Positions 52,296-63,232 of a stretch of 64,000 nt of DNA are shown here, in pieces. The position numbers and the translations under genes were made by a program. The notes beneath the pieces are model-generated. The model ran no database searches and was not told where the DNA came from. It was given only the letters and a program-made list of their open reading frames with translations. The DNA is from Janthinobacterium rivuli. GTDB lineage: Bacteria > Pseudomonadota > Gammaproteobacteria > Burkholderiales > Burkholderiaceae_D. Positions within the stretch are counted from its first letter, which is position 1, and each line of letters begins with the position of its first letter. The stretch lies in NCBI RefSeq assembly GCF_009208735.1, contig NZ_WFLJ01000023.1, positions 48,179-112,178 of the forward strand, in the 5' to 3' direction.

Positions 52296-54356
52296 ATGAA
52301 CCGCATTTTCAAACAGCTCGGCTGGGCAGCGCTTGCGCTGGCCGGCGCCGGGTCCCTGGGCGTCGTCGCCCTGCAACGTGGCGAACCGATCAGCGCGATC
52401 TGGATCGTCATCGCCGCCGTCTGCGTCTATCTGATCGCCTACCGTTTCTACAGCCTGTTCATCGCCGACAAGGTGCTGGGCCTGGACGCGCGCCGCATGA
52501 CGCCCGCCTTCAAGCACAACGATGGCCTCGACCACGTGCCGACCAACAAATATGTGCTGTTCGGCCACCATTTCGCGGCGATCGCCGGCGCCGGCCCCCT
52601 GGTCGGCCCCGTGCTGGCCGCGCAGATGGGCTATCTGCCCGGCATGCTGTGGATTTTGGCGGGTGTCGTGTTTGCCGGCGCCGTGCAGGATTTCATCGTG
52701 CTGTTCATTTCCATGCGCCGCGATGGCCGCTCGCTGGGCGACCTGATCAAGGCTGAGCTGGGCGAGATTCCCGGCATGATCGCCCTCCTGGGCTGCTTCA
52801 TGATCATGGTCATCATCCTGGCCGTGCTGGCCCTGATCGTCGTCAAGGCGCTGACGGGTTCCCCATGGGGCAGCTTCACCGTGATGGCGACGATTCCCAT
52901 CGCCCTGTTCATGGGCGTGTACTCGCGCTTCATCCGCGTGGGCCGCATCGGCGAGATTTCCATCATCGGCTTCGTCTTGCTGATGCTGGCCATCATCGGC
53001 GGCCAGTACGTGCAGGAACACGCGGTGCTCGGTCCGATGTTCACGTTCACGGGCACGGAATTGACGTGGATGCTGATCGGCTACGGCTTCATCGCCTCGG
53101 TCCTGCCCGTGTGGCTGCTGCTGGCGCCGCGCGATTACCTGTCGACGTTCCTGAAGATCGGCACCATCCTGGGCCTGGCCATCGGCATCATCGTTGTCGC
53201 ACCGTACCTGAAAATGCCGGCCATGACCAAGTTCATCGACGGCTCCGGCCCCGTCTGGTCGGGCAATCTGTTCCCCTTCCTCTTCATCACCATCGCCTGC
53301 GGCGCCGTTTCCGGCTTCCACGCCTTGATTTCCTCGGGCACCACGCCGAAGATGATTGAAAACGAAAGCCATGCCCGCTTCATCGGCTATGGCGCCATGC
53401 TGATGGAATCGTTCGTCGCCATCATGGCCCTGGTGGCCGCCTCGACCATCGAGCCGGGCATCTATTTCGCCATGAACAGCCCGGCCGCCCTGATCGGCAC
53501 CACGGCCGAGTCCGCCGCACAGGCGATCTCGCAATGGGGCTTCTATGTCACGCCGGAAATGCTGACGCAGACGGCCAAGGACGTTGGCGAGCACAGCATC
53601 ATCTCGCGCGCCGGCGGCGCACCGACCCTGGCCGTCGGCATGGCGCAGATTCTTTCCGGCGCCATCGGCGGCAAGGCCATGATGGCCTTCTGGTACCACT
53701 TCGCCATCCTGTTCGAAGCGCTGTTCATCCTGACGGCCGTCGATGCGGGCACGCGGGCGGGCCGTTTCATGCTGCAAGACTTGCTGGGCAGCTTCGTGCC
53801 TAGCCTGAAACAGACGGAAAACGTCATCGCCAACCTGCTGGCCACGGGCCTGTGCGTGGCGGCCTGGGGCTACTTCCTGTACCAGGGCGTGGTCGATCCA
53901 TTGGGCGGCATCAACACCTTGTGGCCATTGTTCGGCATCGCCAACCAGATGCTGGCGGCCATCGCGCTGATCCTCGGCACCTGCGTGCTGTTCAAGATGA
54001 AACGGGGACAGTATGCGTGGGTCACCATCACGCCAACGATCTGGCTGCTGCTGTGCACGTTGACGGCGGGCTGGCAAAAGATTTTCGACGCCAATCCGCG
54101 CGTCGGCTTCCTGGCGCACGCCAAGAAATACTCGGCGGCCCTGGACGAAGGCACCCTGCTGGCGCCGGCCAAATCGGTGGCGCAGATGCAACAGATCATC
54201 TTCAACGATTACCTCGACGCCGGCCTGGCCGCCTTCTTCGTCATCGTCGTGATCAGCGTGCTGTTCTTCGGCATCCGCACCATCCTGAAGGCGCGCGCCG
54301 ACAGCCGTCCGAGCACCAAGGAAACGCCGTTCCAGGCCATGCCCACGGTGCAATGA
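52296..54356 (+). CDS. cstA: CstA family carbon-starvation/pyruvate transporter
   Basis: 686 residues with about 16-18 membrane spans and CTCTGGAGGAAGC before the ATG. Family hallmarks are VPTNKYVLFGHHFAAIAGAG, GPLVGPVLAAQMGYLPGMLW, SGFHALISSGTTPKMIENES and GGINTLWPLFGIANQMLAAI. CstA/BtsT proteins take up pyruvate and are induced under carbon limitation. Followed at once by the small YbdD-type gene, as usual for cstA. Confidence 0.95.
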   Translation: MNRIFKQLGWAALALAGAGSLGVVALQRGEPISAIWIVIAAVCVYLIAYRFYSLFIADKVLGLDARRMTPAFKHNDGLDHVPTNKYVLFGHHFAAIAGAGPLVGPVLAAQMGYLPGMLWILAGVVFAGAVQDFIVLFISMRRDGRSLGDLIKAELGEIPGMIALLGCFMIMVIILAVLALIVVKALTGSPWGSFTVMATIPIALFMGVYSRFIRVGRIGEISIIGFVLLMLAIIGGQYVQEHAVLGPMFTFTGTELTWMLIGYGFIASVLPVWLLLAPRDYLSTFLKIGTILGLAIGIIVVAPYLKMPAMTKFIDGSGPVWSGNLFPFLFITIACGAVSGFHALISSGTTPKMIENESHARFIGYGAMLMESFVAIMALVAASTIEPGIYFAMNSPAALIGTTAESAAQAISQWGFYVTPEMLTQTAKDVGEHSIISRAGGAPTLAVGMAQILSGAIGGKAMMAFWYHFAILFEALFILTAVDAGTRAGRFMLQDLLGSFVPSLKQTENVIANLLATGLCVAAWGYFLYQGVVDPLGGINTLWPLFGIANQMLAAIALILGTCVLFKMKRGQYAWVTITPTIWLLLCTLTAGWQKIFDANPRVGFLAHAKKYSAALDEGTLLAPAKSVAQMQQIIFNDYLDAGLAAFFVIVVISVLFFGIRTILKARADSRPSTKETPFQAMPTVQ

Positions 54357-54556
54357 TGATCGATGAAATCATCAAGGCTGGACGGTATCTGGGGCAAAGC
54401 ATGCGGCTCATGTGCGGCTTGCCCGAGTACGACACCTATGTGGCCCACCGGGAAGTGACCCATCCCGGCGAGCCGATGATGACGTATGAAGAGTTCTTCC
54501 GCGAACGGCAGGAAGCCCGCTACGGCGGCGCCGGCAAACGCGGAGGTTGTTGTTAG
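54353..54556 (+). CDS. YbdD/YjiX family (DUF466) small protein
   Basis: 67 residues, ATG overlapping the cstA stop. GRYLGQSMRLMCGLPEYDTY, VAHREVTHPGEPMMTYEEFF are the family signature. Always downstream of CstA-type transporters and needed for their function in related systems. Confidence 0.9.
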   Translation: MMIDEIIKAGRYLGQSMRLMCGLPEYDTYVAHREVTHPGEPMMTYEEFFRERQEARYGGAGKRGGCC

Positions 54557-54560
54557 TAGC

Positions 54561-54587
54561 GGGGTCAGACCCTTCGGGTCTGACCCC
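54561..54587. repeat. Dispersed hairpin repeat, copy 2
   Basis: GGGGTCAGACCC-ttc-GGGTCTGACCCC, five bases after the ybdD stop. Confidence 0.85.
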
Positions 54588-54631
54588 AGCTTTTCACCGG
54601 GTTTGATTTCATAAGCCCCAAAAGCAAATAC

Positions 54632-54660
54632 TGGGGTCAGACCCATAGGGTCCGACCCCA
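54632..54660. repeat. Dispersed hairpin repeat, copy 3
   Basis: TGGGGTCAGACCC-ata-GGGTCCGACCCCA, 44 nt from copy 2, with one change in the right arm. The pair lies between the cst genes and the hybrid kinase gene. Confidence 0.85.
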
Positions 54661-54804
54661 CCCTCCGTTGTTTCATCTTCAGTAAGTTCCCCTCCCCTCT
54701 CGTCCCTTAGACCCACATCAACATCGGGGTGTGTCTTCGCGTCTATATTTTTCCAATAGGAATTAAATAACAGTCAACGGGCCGACCGGAGAAGCGCCGC
54801 CACC

Positions 54805-57654
54805 ATGTTCAATTTCCAACGCTCCAGCATCAGCCAGAAGCTGACCATGATTTCGGTACTGTCGTCGGGCTGCGCGCTGCTGCTGGTGTTCGTGGCGTTC
54901 GCGCTGACGTCCGTGCTCAGCCACAAGAACGACGAGGGCAAGCAATTGCTGTCCCTGGCGGGCGTGATCGGTGCGGCCAGCGCGGCGCCCATGCTGATAG
55001 GCAAGCCGGCGCAGGCGGAACAGGTGCTGGCCGCGCTGGCCGCGCGCGACGAGGTGGCCCAGGCGGCCCTGTTCGACAAGGGCGGGCGGCTGTTCGCCCT
55101 ATACCGCGCGCCGCAGCATGCGGACGGCCTGGCGGCGCCGGAAGACATGGACCCGGCCCTGCTGGCCGACATGGCCGTGCAACCGGTCACGCAAGGCGCG
55201 GGCACGACCCTGGCGCCGGCCATGCGCCTGTACCACCCCGTCTACCGGCCAGGCGAGCCGCAACAGATCATCGGCGCCGTGCTGATCGAGGCGGACCTGA
55301 ACCACATGTGGCGCGACATCGGCCGCCACGTGGGCGCCATCGGCGGCGCCACCGTGCTGTCCTTCCTGATCGCCGTGTTCCTCGCGCGGCGCTTCAAGAG
55401 CGTGATCGCCGAACCGATCACCAAGCTGATCGACACGGCGCAAAAAGTGTCGAGCAGCCAGACCTACAGCCACCGCATCGCGCACCAGCGCAGCGACGAG
55501 CTGGGCGTGCTGATCGACAGTTTCAACGACATGCTGGCGCAGATCGACAGCCGCGACAGCACCCTGGCCAATTACCGCGACCAGCTCGAGCGCCAGGTGG
55601 GCGTGCGCACGGCGCAGCTGGAGAAGGCCAAGGATGCGGCCGAGGCGGCCAGCCAGGCGAAAAGCGCGTTCCTTGCCACCATGAGCCATGAAATCCGCAC
55701 GCCCATGAATGGCGTGCTGGGCATGACGGAGCTGCTGCTGGCCAGCCCTTTGAGCCCGCAGCAGCGCCACTACACGAGCATGGTGCAGCGCTCGGGACAG
55801 AATCTGCTGGTGATCATCAACGACATCCTCGACTTTTCCAAGATCGAGGCGGGCAAGCTGAGCGTGGAATACATCCGCTTCAATTTCCGCGAACTGCTCG
55901 ACGATATCGAGCACGTCTTCGCGCCGCAGGCGGAGGCGAAAAACATCAGCCTGGAATTCGATATCGCCTACGACATCCCCATCGCCATCTGCGGCGACCC
56001 GAACCGTTTGCGCCAGATCATCGTCAACCTGCTGGGCAACGCCATCAAGTTCACGGAAACGGGCAAGGTCACCGTGAAAGTGACCGTGTGCAGCGAGGAT
56101 GCGCCCAGCGTGGGCTTGCGCTTCGAGGTGCACGACACGGGCATCGGCGTGTCCAGCGAGGCGCAGAGCCGCATCTTCGAATCGTTTTCGCAGGCCGACG
56201 GCTCGACCACGCGCAAGCACGGCGGCACGGGCCTGGGATTGACGATCTCGAAGCAGCTGGTGGAGCTGATGGGCGGCACTATCGGCGTTGATAATGCTTT
56301 AACGCAAGGATCGATCTTCTGGTTCGAAGTAAATTTCGATAAGCGGCGGGTCGACAGCGATGATCCGTCCTTCAACCTGAAAACCACGCGAGGGTTACGC
56401 GCCTTGATCGTCGACCACACACCCGCCACGCGCGCCGTGCTGGAGCGGCAATTGGCCAGCTGGCACATCGTCAGCGACAGCGCCGGCACGGCCAGCGACT
56501 GCCTGGGCAAGCTGCGCGCGGCCGCCCAGGCGGGCACGCCGTATGGCGTGGCCCTGCTCGACATGGAATTGCCGCGCACCAGCGGCCTGGCCCTGGCCGC
56601 CACCATCAAGAGCGATCCGCTGCTGGCCGATCTCAAGCTTTTGCTGCTGAGCACGGAACAGGCGGCGGCCGACCCCGTGCAGCGGCGCGAGGCGGGCGTG
56701 GCCTTCCAGCTGATCAAGCCGGCCCGCGAATGCGACCTGTTCGATTGCATCGTCACGCCGCCGCGCGCCAGCGACAGCCTGCGCATCCACCCGCCGCACA
56801 CGGCGCGCCAGGTGGGCCGGCGCCAGCGCCGCCGCGTGCTGCTGGCCGAGGACAATCCCGTCAACGTGGAAGTGGCGCTGGCCATGCTCGACAGCCTGGG
56901 CCTGGACGTGGTCTGCGCGCACAACGGCGAAGAGGCCTTGCAGGCGGCGCAGGCCGAGGATTTCGATCTGATCCTGATGGATTGCCAGATGCCCGTGATG
57001 GATGGCTTTGCCGCCACGGCGGAAATCCGCCGCCACGAACAGCAGTGCGGCCACGCGCGCGTGCTGCCCATCGTCGCCATCACGGCCAATGCGCTGCAGG
57101 GCGACCGCGAGGCATGCCTGGCGGCCGGCATGGACGATTACCTGAGTAAACCTTTTACGCAGCAAGACCTGGGCCACACGATCGCCCGCTGGATCACCTT
57201 GCCGCGCGCGGCCACCGTGCACCACAGCGAGGCGCCGCAGGCACAAGCACCGCAGCAGGTGCCGCCCGAAGCGCCGGCGCCTGCATCCCCGCCAGCGGCC
57301 CAGCCGCTGAACCGGCAGGCGCTGGAAAACATCCGCGCCCTGTCCGGCACGGATGGCGATGCGCTGCTCGAGCGGGTCATCCAGGCCTTCGTCGGCGAAA
57401 CGCCGCGCCAATTGATCGCCATGCGCGAAGCGATCGCCGGCGCGGATGCCGAAGCGCTGCGCAAGGTGGCGCACAGCCTCAAGTCGGGCAGCGCCAACGT
57501 GGGCGCCGACGGCCTGGCGCAACTGTGCAAGGAGATGGAAAAACTGGGCCGCGCCGGCAGCACCGAGGGCGCGGCTCCCCTGCTGCAGCAGATGCAGCAA
57601 GCCTTCCTGGCCGTACGCGAATCGCTGAACGCCATCCTCGTGAAGGAACACTGA
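54805..57654 (+). CDS. BarA-like hybrid sensor histidine kinase
   Basis: 949 residues. Membrane helix 18-38, a periplasmic or extracytoplasmic region, second helix near 180-197 ([20 protein letters not shown]), HAMP at about 198-262, coiled coil, HisKA with [15 protein letters not shown] (His 295), HATPase with a [18 protein letters not shown] box. Receiver 1 (about 530-650; LLDMELP keeps the aspartate near 588) and receiver 2 (about 675-795; [16 protein letters not shown], Asp near 725) follow, then an alanine/proline linker and an Hpt ([14 protein letters not shown], His near 890). Full phosphorelay in one protein. The next gene starts one base later and is the likely partner. Confidence 0.92.
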   Translation: MFNFQRSSISQKLTMISVLSSGCALLLVFVAFALTSVLSHKNDEGKQLLSLAGVIGAASAAPMLIGKPAQAEQVLAALAARDEVAQAALFDKGGRLFALYRAPQHADGLAAPEDMDPALLADMAVQPVTQGAGTTLAPAMRLYHPVYRPGEPQQIIGAVLIEADLNHMWRDIGRHVGAIGGATVLSFLIAVFLARRFKSVIAEPITKLIDTAQKVSSSQTYSHRIAHQRSDELGVLIDSFNDMLAQIDSRDSTLANYRDQLERQVGVRTAQLEKAKDAAEAASQAKSAFLATMSHEIRTPMNGVLGMTELLLASPLSPQQRHYTSMVQRSGQNLLVIINDILDFSKIEAGKLSVEYIRFNFRELLDDIEHVFAPQAEAKNISLEFDIAYDIPIAICGDPNRLRQIIVNLLGNAIKFTETGKVTVKVTVCSEDAPSVGLRFEVHDTGIGVSSEAQSRIFESFSQADGSTTRKHGGTGLGLTISKQLVELMGGTIGVDNALTQGSIFWFEVNFDKRRVDSDDPSFNLKTTRGLRALIVDHTPATRAVLERQLASWHIVSDSAGTASDCLGKLRAAAQAGTPYGVALLDMELPRTSGLALAATIKSDPLLADLKLLLLSTEQAAADPVQRREAGVAFQLIKPARECDLFDCIVTPPRASDSLRIHPPHTARQVGRRQRRRVLLAEDNPVNVEVALAMLDSLGLDVVCAHNGEEALQAAQAEDFDLILMDCQMPVMDGFAATAEIRRHEQQCGHARVLPIVAITANALQGDREACLAAGMDDYLSKPFTQQDLGHTIARWITLPRAATVHHSEAPQAQAPQQVPPEAPAPASPPAAQPLNRQALENIRALSGTDGDALLERVIQAFVGETPRQLIAMREAIAGADAEALRKVAHSLKSGSANVGADGLAQLCKEMEKLGRAGSTEGAAPLLQQMQQAFLAVRESLNAILVKEH

Positions 57655-57655
57655 C

Positions 57656-59815
57656 ATGACAGCGCCCCTCTCCCCTCCCCGCGGCCTGGTGCTGGTGGCC
57701 GACGACGATCCCGTGATGCGCCTGCTGATGCGGCAAATGCTCACGCAGGTGGGCCTGGACGTGATCGAGGCCGAGGATGGCGTGCAGGCGCTGGCCAGCT
57801 ACAAGCACAGCGGGCCGGACCTGGTCATGCTCGACGTCGACATGCCGGCCATGGACGGCTTTGCCGTGTGCCGCGAAATCCGCCACCAGGAAGTGGGCGG
57901 CACGGTGCCCATCATCATGGTCACGGGCGGCGACGAACTGGAAGCCGTCACGCGCGCCTACGAGGTGGGCGCGACGGATTTCATTTCCAAGCCCATCAAC
58001 TGGCCCATCCTGGGTCACCGCGTGCTGTACGTGCTGCGCGCCAGCGACGCCATCGCCCGCCTGCGCATCGCCGACGCGCACAACCGCGCCGTGCTGGCCG
58101 CCATCCCCGACACCTTCTTTCGCCTCAACCGCGAAGGCTTTTATCTCGACTACGAACAGGGGCACGACGCCAGCGCCGGCTTTTCCCTCAGCGACTGCGT
58201 GGGTAGCCATATCCGCGACGTGCTGCCGCCCGAAATCGCCGCGCGCCTGCTCGACAAGGCGCGCGCCGTGCTGACCACGCAGCATATCGGTTCGGTCGAC
58301 TACACGCTCACGCACGAGGACAGCACGCGCCATTTCGAGGCGCGCCTGGTGGCGACGGGCGCCGACGAGGTGCTGGGCCTGGTGCGCGACATCAGCGAGC
58401 GCAAGCGCACGGAAGAGCAGATCCGCCGCCTCGCCTACTGCGACAGCCTGACGGGCATCCCCAACCGCCAGGCCTTCCTGGAAACCCTGGAACGCGAACT
58501 GCTGCGCTCGAAAGAACACGACAAGAAATTTGCCGTGCTGTTCATGGACCTCGACGCCTTCAAGCGCATCAACGACACCCTGGGCCACGACGTGGGCGAC
58601 CATCTGCTCAAGGTGGTGTCCGAGCGCCTGCGCGAAACCATCCGCCCCAGCGACCTCGTGCTGCGCGGCGAATACGAGCTCGATGGCGTCTCCGGCGGCA
58701 GCAACCTGGCGCGCCTGGGCGGCGATGAATTCACGATATTGATTCCCGACCTCGAACGGGTGGAAGACGCGCTGAACGTGGCGCACCGGGTCAAGGAAGC
58801 CATGCGCCGGCCTTTCATGATCGAGGGACACGAAATTTTTGTGACGGCCAGCATCGGCATCTCGCTGTATCCGGAAGACGGCGAAGACTGCAACTCGCTG
58901 CTGAAGTATGCGGACACGGCCATGTACCACGCGAAGAACTGCGGCAAGAACAACGCCAAGCTGTACAGCTCTTCGCTGACGATGGAAATCATGAGCCACG
59001 TCAAGATGGAAGTGGGCTTGCGCAAAGCCTTGCAAAACAACGAGCTGTACCTGCTGTACCAGCCGCAGATCGACGTGCCCAGCACGCAGATCGTCGGCGT
59101 CGAAGCGCTGGTGCGCTGGCGCCATCCCGAACGGGGCATCATCTCGCCCACGGAATTCATCCCGCTGGCCGAAGAGACGGGATTGATCGTGCCCATCGGC
59201 GAATGGGTGCTGCGCACGGCGTGCAACCAGGCCAAGGCCTGGCAAAGCGACGGCGGTCGGGCCATCCGCATGGCCGTGAACCTGTCGGCCAAGCAATTCA
59301 AGGATGAAAACCTGATGCAGATCGTGCTGTCGGCCCTGGCCGACACGGGCCTGGACGCGCGCCTGCTGGAACTGGAATTGACGGAAGGCACCTTGATGGA
59401 CGATGCGCGCGCCACCATGGTGACCCTGGAGCAATTGCGCGGCATCGGCGTGTACCTGTCGATCGACGACTTCGGCACGGGATATTCTTCAATGAATTAC
59501 CTGAAACGCTTCGACGTGCGGGCCCTGAAGATCGACAAGAGTTTCATCGCCGGCTTGCCGCAAGATACGGAAAACGCGGCCATCACGCGCGCCATCATCG
59601 CCATGGCGCATGGTTTGAAAATGGTGGTGGTGGCCGAGGGGGTGGAAACGGACGAGCAACTGCTGATGCTGGAGGAATACGGCTGCGACATGGCGCAGGG
59701 ATACTTCCTGGGCCACCCGTCGCCGCACGACACGATCACGGCCATGCTGGCCAGGCAAAGGGACCAGCTGGCCAGCCTGGAAGCTAGAGCACTTCGAAGG
59801 CAAGGATTTGCGTGA
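57656..59815 (+). CDS. REC-PAS-GGDEF-EAL response regulator
   Basis: 719 residues. REC at 8-125 with ADDDPVMR, aspartate in [15 protein letters not shown] (about residue 60) and FISKPIN. PAS-like sensor at about 140-255. GGDEF intact at about 355 ([12 protein letters not shown]), preceded by an insertion ([13 protein letters not shown]). EAL intact (GVEALVRW near 481, [31 protein letters not shown]). Probably phosphorylated by the hybrid kinase encoded one base upstream, linking its signal to c-di-GMP. The end overlaps the convergent lipoprotein gene by 32 nt. Confidence 0.93.
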   Translation: MTAPLSPPRGLVLVADDDPVMRLLMRQMLTQVGLDVIEAEDGVQALASYKHSGPDLVMLDVDMPAMDGFAVCREIRHQEVGGTVPIIMVTGGDELEAVTRAYEVGATDFISKPINWPILGHRVLYVLRASDAIARLRIADAHNRAVLAAIPDTFFRLNREGFYLDYEQGHDASAGFSLSDCVGSHIRDVLPPEIAARLLDKARAVLTTQHIGSVDYTLTHEDSTRHFEARLVATGADEVLGLVRDISERKRTEEQIRRLAYCDSLTGIPNRQAFLETLERELLRSKEHDKKFAVLFMDLDAFKRINDTLGHDVGDHLLKVVSERLRETIRPSDLVLRGEYELDGVSGGSNLARLGGDEFTILIPDLERVEDALNVAHRVKEAMRRPFMIEGHEIFVTASIGISLYPEDGEDCNSLLKYADTAMYHAKNCGKNNAKLYSSSLTMEIMSHVKMEVGLRKALQNNELYLLYQPQIDVPSTQIVGVEALVRWRHPERGIISPTEFIPLAEETGLIVPIGEWVLRTACNQAKAWQSDGGRAIRMAVNLSAKQFKDENLMQIVLSALADTGLDARLLELELTEGTLMDDARATMVTLEQLRGIGVYLSIDDFGTGYSSMNYLKRFDVRALKIDKSFIAGLPQDTENAAITRAIIAMAHGLKMVVVAEGVETDEQLLMLEEYGCDMAQGYFLGHPSPHDTITAMLARQRDQLASLEARALRRQGFA

Positions 59816-60917
59816 CTTGCTGCGGATTAAAATTATCGTCGGAAATCATCACCAGGCTGCGGCGGCCGTTTTCCAGGCGCGGCCCCCAGCTGATGCCTTC
59901 GATGTTGTCGACCCGTGCCAGGCCGCTCTTTTCCAGGTCCAGCAGCAGTCGCTTGCGCGCCGGCACATACGCCGCGCCGGCCAGCGCCGGCATGGCCTGG
60001 ATATCGGTGGCGCCAGCCGTGTCCATCGCGTAGATGCGCACGTGATTCGTGTAGATGCCGTCGGCGTTTGCCACGCCGGCCCGCTCCACCACCAGCACCT
60101 GATGGTCGTTGACGGCGAGGATTTCCGACACGCCATTGTCCGCCTCGCGCCCCGGCGCGGGCCGCGAGGCCACCGGCTCGATCGCATACGCATACTGGCC
60201 CAGCACGGCACCGGCGCGATCCAGGCGCGTGATGCGCACCACCGAGCCGTTATCGGGCGTGGCCAGCGGGCCATCCTGGTACAGGGCCGCTTCCATGCCC
60301 AGCCACAAGCTCTTGCCATCCGAGGCAAACGACAGCGCTTCAAAGCTCATGTTGTTGCGCGAACCGGTTTCGTTCTTCGAGACCTGGAACATGGCGGGCG
60401 TGGGCAAGGTGGCCAGGTAACGGCCGCCGCTATCGGCGTGGCGCACGAACGGATGCAAGCCCACCTTGCGGTTGCCTTCGCTGCCGTACCACAGGCTGCC
60501 ATCGTGCGGATCGACGCGGATGGTTTCGATGTCGGGCACCTGGTCACCCTGGTCCAGCTTGGCATGCGCCAGGTTCGGATAGCGGCTGCCGTCGGGCTGC
60601 GTGAAGAAATGCACGCTTTTCAATGTCACGCCGGAGAATTGTTTACTGTCGTAATCGAGCGTGGCGCGGTAGAAACGGGCCGGATTGATTTCCGAACGGT
60701 CATCGCTTTCCATCACCCAAGTGCCGCTGGCCGCATCGTAATCGATGCCGGACAGGCCGCCCACCGTCGTGCCCTCGAACGCGTATTTCAAGGCGATGCG
60801 CTGTTCGCCGATCAGGCGCAGGCCGGCGATCGGCGCGTCGTGGGGGAAGCTGGCGCAGCCGGAGAGAAGAACAGCGGCGGACGCCAGGGCAAGCGCGGCG
60901 CGGAACAATGGAAGCAT
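59784..60917 (-). CDS. Esterase-like/phytase-like family lipoprotein
   Basis: ATG 60917 is used; upstream frame runs through a hairpin repeat. 377 residues with a lipoprotein signal ending in LLSGCAS. The body is the 'esterase-like activity of phytase' family pattern: [60 protein letters not shown]. It is a predicted beta-propeller exposed in the periplasm or on the outer membrane. The substrate is unknown. Confidence 0.85.
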   Translation of the reverse strand: MLPLFRAALALASAAVLLSGCASFPHDAPIAGLRLIGEQRIALKYAFEGTTVGGLSGIDYDAASGTWVMESDDRSEINPARFYRATLDYDSKQFSGVTLKSVHFFTQPDGSRYPNLAHAKLDQGDQVPDIETIRVDPHDGSLWYGSEGNRKVGLHPFVRHADSGGRYLATLPTPAMFQVSKNETGSRNNMSFEALSFASDGKSLWLGMEAALYQDGPLATPDNGSVVRITRLDRAGAVLGQYAYAIEPVASRPAPGREADNGVSEILAVNDHQVLVVERAGVANADGIYTNHVRIYAMDTAGATDIQAMPALAGAAYVPARKRLLLDLEKSGLARVDNIEGISWGPRLENGRRSLVMISDDNFNPQQVTQILAFEVL

Positions 60918-60948
60918 GATCGGTATCAAATAAGTCGGGAAGCAAATT

Positions 60949-60979
60949 CCGGGGTCAGATCCGCCGGGTCTGACCCCGG
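60949..60979. repeat. Dispersed hairpin repeat, copy 4
   Basis: CCGGGGTCAGATCC-gcc-GGGTCTGACCCCGG with one mismatch in the stem, between the lipoprotein gene and the CoA-transferase gene. Confidence 0.85.
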
Positions 60980-61005
60980 CTTTGGTTCTGCGGGTTAATA
61001 GCGAA

Positions 61006-62223
61006 TTACACCACGCCATCGGCCTTCAGCCGCGCGATGGCGGCAGCGTCAAACCCCAGCGACGCCAGCACCTCGTCATTGTGCTGGCCCAGGGTCGGCC
61101 CCAGCCACTGGGTCTTGCCTGGCGTGGCCGACAGTTTCGGGCTGATGGCGGGCAATTTGACGGGTGTGCCGTCGGCGAAATGGTGTTGTTCGAACATGTC
61201 GCGGGCGAGAAATTGCGGGTCGCTCAGCATGTCGCGCACGGAGTATATCTTGCCGGCGGGGACGTCCGCCGCCTTGAGCACGGCCAGCGCGCTGTCGATC
61301 GTGTGCGTGGCGCACCAGGCGCCGATGGCGTCATCGATTTCCTGCGTGCGCGCCACGCGGCCGTCGTTGCGCGCCAGTTGCGGGTCGCCCGCCATGTCGA
61401 TGCGGCCCATGGCCAGCATCAAGCGCTTGAAGATGGCGTCGCCGTTGCCGGCAATCACAATATTTTCGCCGTCGCCCGTCGTGTAGGTATTCGAAGGCAC
61501 GATACCGGGCAAGGAACCGCCCGTGCGCTCGCGCACCACGCCCGCCTGGTCATATTCGGGCACCAGTGACTCCATCAGGTTGAACACGGATTCGTACAGG
61601 GCCACGTCGACCATCTGCCCTTCGCCGTGCTCGCGTCCGCCCGTCACGTCGCGGTGGCGCAAGGCCATCATGGCGCCGATCACGCCGTGCAGGGCCGCCA
61701 CGGAGTCGCCGATCGACACGCCCACGCGCACGGGCGGGCGGTCGGCAAAGCCGGACACATAGCGCAAGCCGCCCATCGATTCGCCGATGGCGCCGAAGCC
61801 GGGCAAATCCTTCATCGGCCCCGTCTGGCCAAAGCCGGACAGGCGCACCATGATGAGGGACGGTTTGATTTGCTTGAGCTGTTCGTAGCCGAGCTCCCAC
61901 TTTTCCAGCACGCCGGGGCGGTAATTCTCGATAATGATGTCCGCTTCCAGGGCCAGCTGGCGCGCAATCGCCCGGCCTTCCGGCGACTTCAGGTTCAGCG
62001 TTAAACTTTTTTTGTTACGCGCCTGCACCGACCACCACAGCGAGGTGCCATCCTTCAGCACCCGCCAGGTACGGATCGGGTCGCCACCATCGGGCGACTC
62101 GATCTTGATCACGTCGGCGCCGAATTCGGCCAGCATGCGGGCGCAGAACGGCCCCGCGATCAGGGTGCCCAGTTCCAGGACTTTGATGCCCGCTAAAGGT
62201 CCTGCCGACGTTTTCTCTTGCAT
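61006..62223 (-). CDS. CaiB/BaiF family CoA-transferase
   Basis: 405 residues. Class III CoA-transferase hallmarks: GIKVLELGTLIAGPFCARML, ADVIKIESPDGGDPIRTWR, then NLKSPEGRAIARQLALEADI, ENYRPGVLEKW and GFGAIGESMGGLRYVSGFAD. The catalytic aspartate is likely in MVDVALYESVFN. It moves CoA between carboxylic acids; the substrate pair is not predictable. The stop is followed by recR four bases on the other side of its start, so the gene is adjacent to but probably not part of the recR operon function. Confidence 0.9.
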   Translation of the reverse strand: MQEKTSAGPLAGIKVLELGTLIAGPFCARMLAEFGADVIKIESPDGGDPIRTWRVLKDGTSLWWSVQARNKKSLTLNLKSPEGRAIARQLALEADIIIENYRPGVLEKWELGYEQLKQIKPSLIMVRLSGFGQTGPMKDLPGFGAIGESMGGLRYVSGFADRPPVRVGVSIGDSVAALHGVIGAMMALRHRDVTGGREHGEGQMVDVALYESVFNLMESLVPEYDQAGVVRERTGGSLPGIVPSNTYTTGDGENIVIAGNGDAIFKRLMLAMGRIDMAGDPQLARNDGRVARTQEIDDAIGAWCATHTIDSALAVLKAADVPAGKIYSVRDMLSDPQFLARDMFEQHHFADGTPVKLPAISPKLSATPGKTQWLGPTLGQHNDEVLASLGFDAAAIARLKADGVV

Positions 62224-62226
62224 GAT

Positions 62227-62817
62227 TTAGGTTGCCCTGCGGTCGAGCATCGCGCGGGCGATCGTGCCCGCGTCGACGTATTCCAGTTCGCCGCCCACGG
62301 GCACGCCGCGGGCCAGGCGGCTCACGCGCAAGCCCCGCGCCTTCAGCATTTCGCTGATGTAATGGGCGGTCGCTTCGCCTTCATTCGTGAAATTGGTGGC
62401 CAGCACCACTTCGCCGACCACGCCATCGTTGGCGCGGTTCAGCAATTTTTCGAGGTGGATATCTTTCGGGCCGATGCCGTCCAGCGGAGAGAGTCGTCCC
62501 ATGAGGACGAAATACAGGCCCTTGTAGGTGAGCGTTTGCTCGATCATCAGCTGGTCGGCGGGCGTTTCCACCACGCACAGCAAGCGCTTGTCGCGCTCTT
62601 CGTCGAGACAGGTCTCGCATACTTCGTGTTCGGTAAAGGTATTGCACAGGCCGCAGTGATGCACGGCATCGACGGCCTGGAACAGGGCGCGCGACAGCAT
62701 GGCCGCGCCTTCCCTATCGTGCTGCAACAAATGAAACGCCATCCGCTGCGCCGACTTGGGACCGACGCCGGGCAGGCGCCGCAGCGCCTCGGTCAAAAAT
62801 TCAAGCGACTTGGACAT
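62227..62817 (-). CDS. recR: Recombination mediator RecR
   Basis: 196 residues. N-terminal HhH ([20 protein letters not shown]), C4 zinc finger ([19 protein letters not shown]) and Toprim ([17 protein letters not shown]), with the C-terminal [20 protein letters not shown]. RecR works with RecO/RecF to load RecA on gaps. Order dnaX-ebfC-recR is widely conserved. Confidence 0.97.
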   Translation of the reverse strand: MSKSLEFLTEALRRLPGVGPKSAQRMAFHLLQHDREGAAMLSRALFQAVDAVHHCGLCNTFTEHEVCETCLDEERDKRLLCVVETPADQLMIEQTLTYKGLYFVLMGRLSPLDGIGPKDIHLEKLLNRANDGVVGEVVLATNFTNEGEATAHYISEMLKARGLRVSRLARGVPVGGELEYVDAGTIARAMLDRRAT

Positions 62818-62864
62818 GGATCAACCCTGCCCCGTGCCACAGATCGAGCGCATGCGGTGTAGCA

Positions 62865-63191
62865 TCAGAATGGCATTTTGAAGCCGGCTGGCAAGTTCAT
62901 GCCGCCAGTCAAGCCTGCCATTTTTTCCGCGGACGTCGCTTCCGCCTTGCGCACGGCGTCGTTGAAGGCGGCGGCCACCAGGTCTTCCAGCATGTCCTTG
63001 TCGTCGGCCAGCAGCGACGGGTCGATGGACACGCGCTTGACGTCGTTCTTGCACGTCATGACGATCTTGACGAGGCCGGCGCCGGACTGGCCTTCCACTT
63101 CCACCAGCGCCAGTTGTTCCTGGGCCTTTTTCATGTTGTCTTGCATTGCTTGCGCCTGTTTCATCAGGCCAGCCAGTTGATTTTTCATCAT
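62865..63191 (-). CDS. ebfC: YbaB/EbfC nucleoid-associated protein
   Basis: 108 residues beginning [20 protein letters not shown], with [20 protein letters not shown] and [20 protein letters not shown] and a glycine/methionine-rich end. Small dimeric DNA-binding protein between dnaX and recR. Confidence 0.95.
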   Translation of the reverse strand: MMKNQLAGLMKQAQAMQDNMKKAQEQLALVEVEGQSGAGLVKIVMTCKNDVKRVSIDPSLLADDKDMLEDLVAAAFNDAVRKAEATSAEKMAGLTGGMNLPAGFKMPF

Positions 63192-63232
63192 GAGAATGCT
63201 CCGTTCAATTCAGTTTGTGAGTGTGTTAATCA

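Noticed and set aside
52278..54353. 691-residue minus-strand open frame over cstA
   Set aside because: Low-complexity D/H/Q/G-rich antisense shadow of a clear transporter gene.
57479..59434. 651-residue minus-strand open frame
   Set aside because: Antisense to the hybrid kinase and the GGDEF-EAL gene; no domain of its own.
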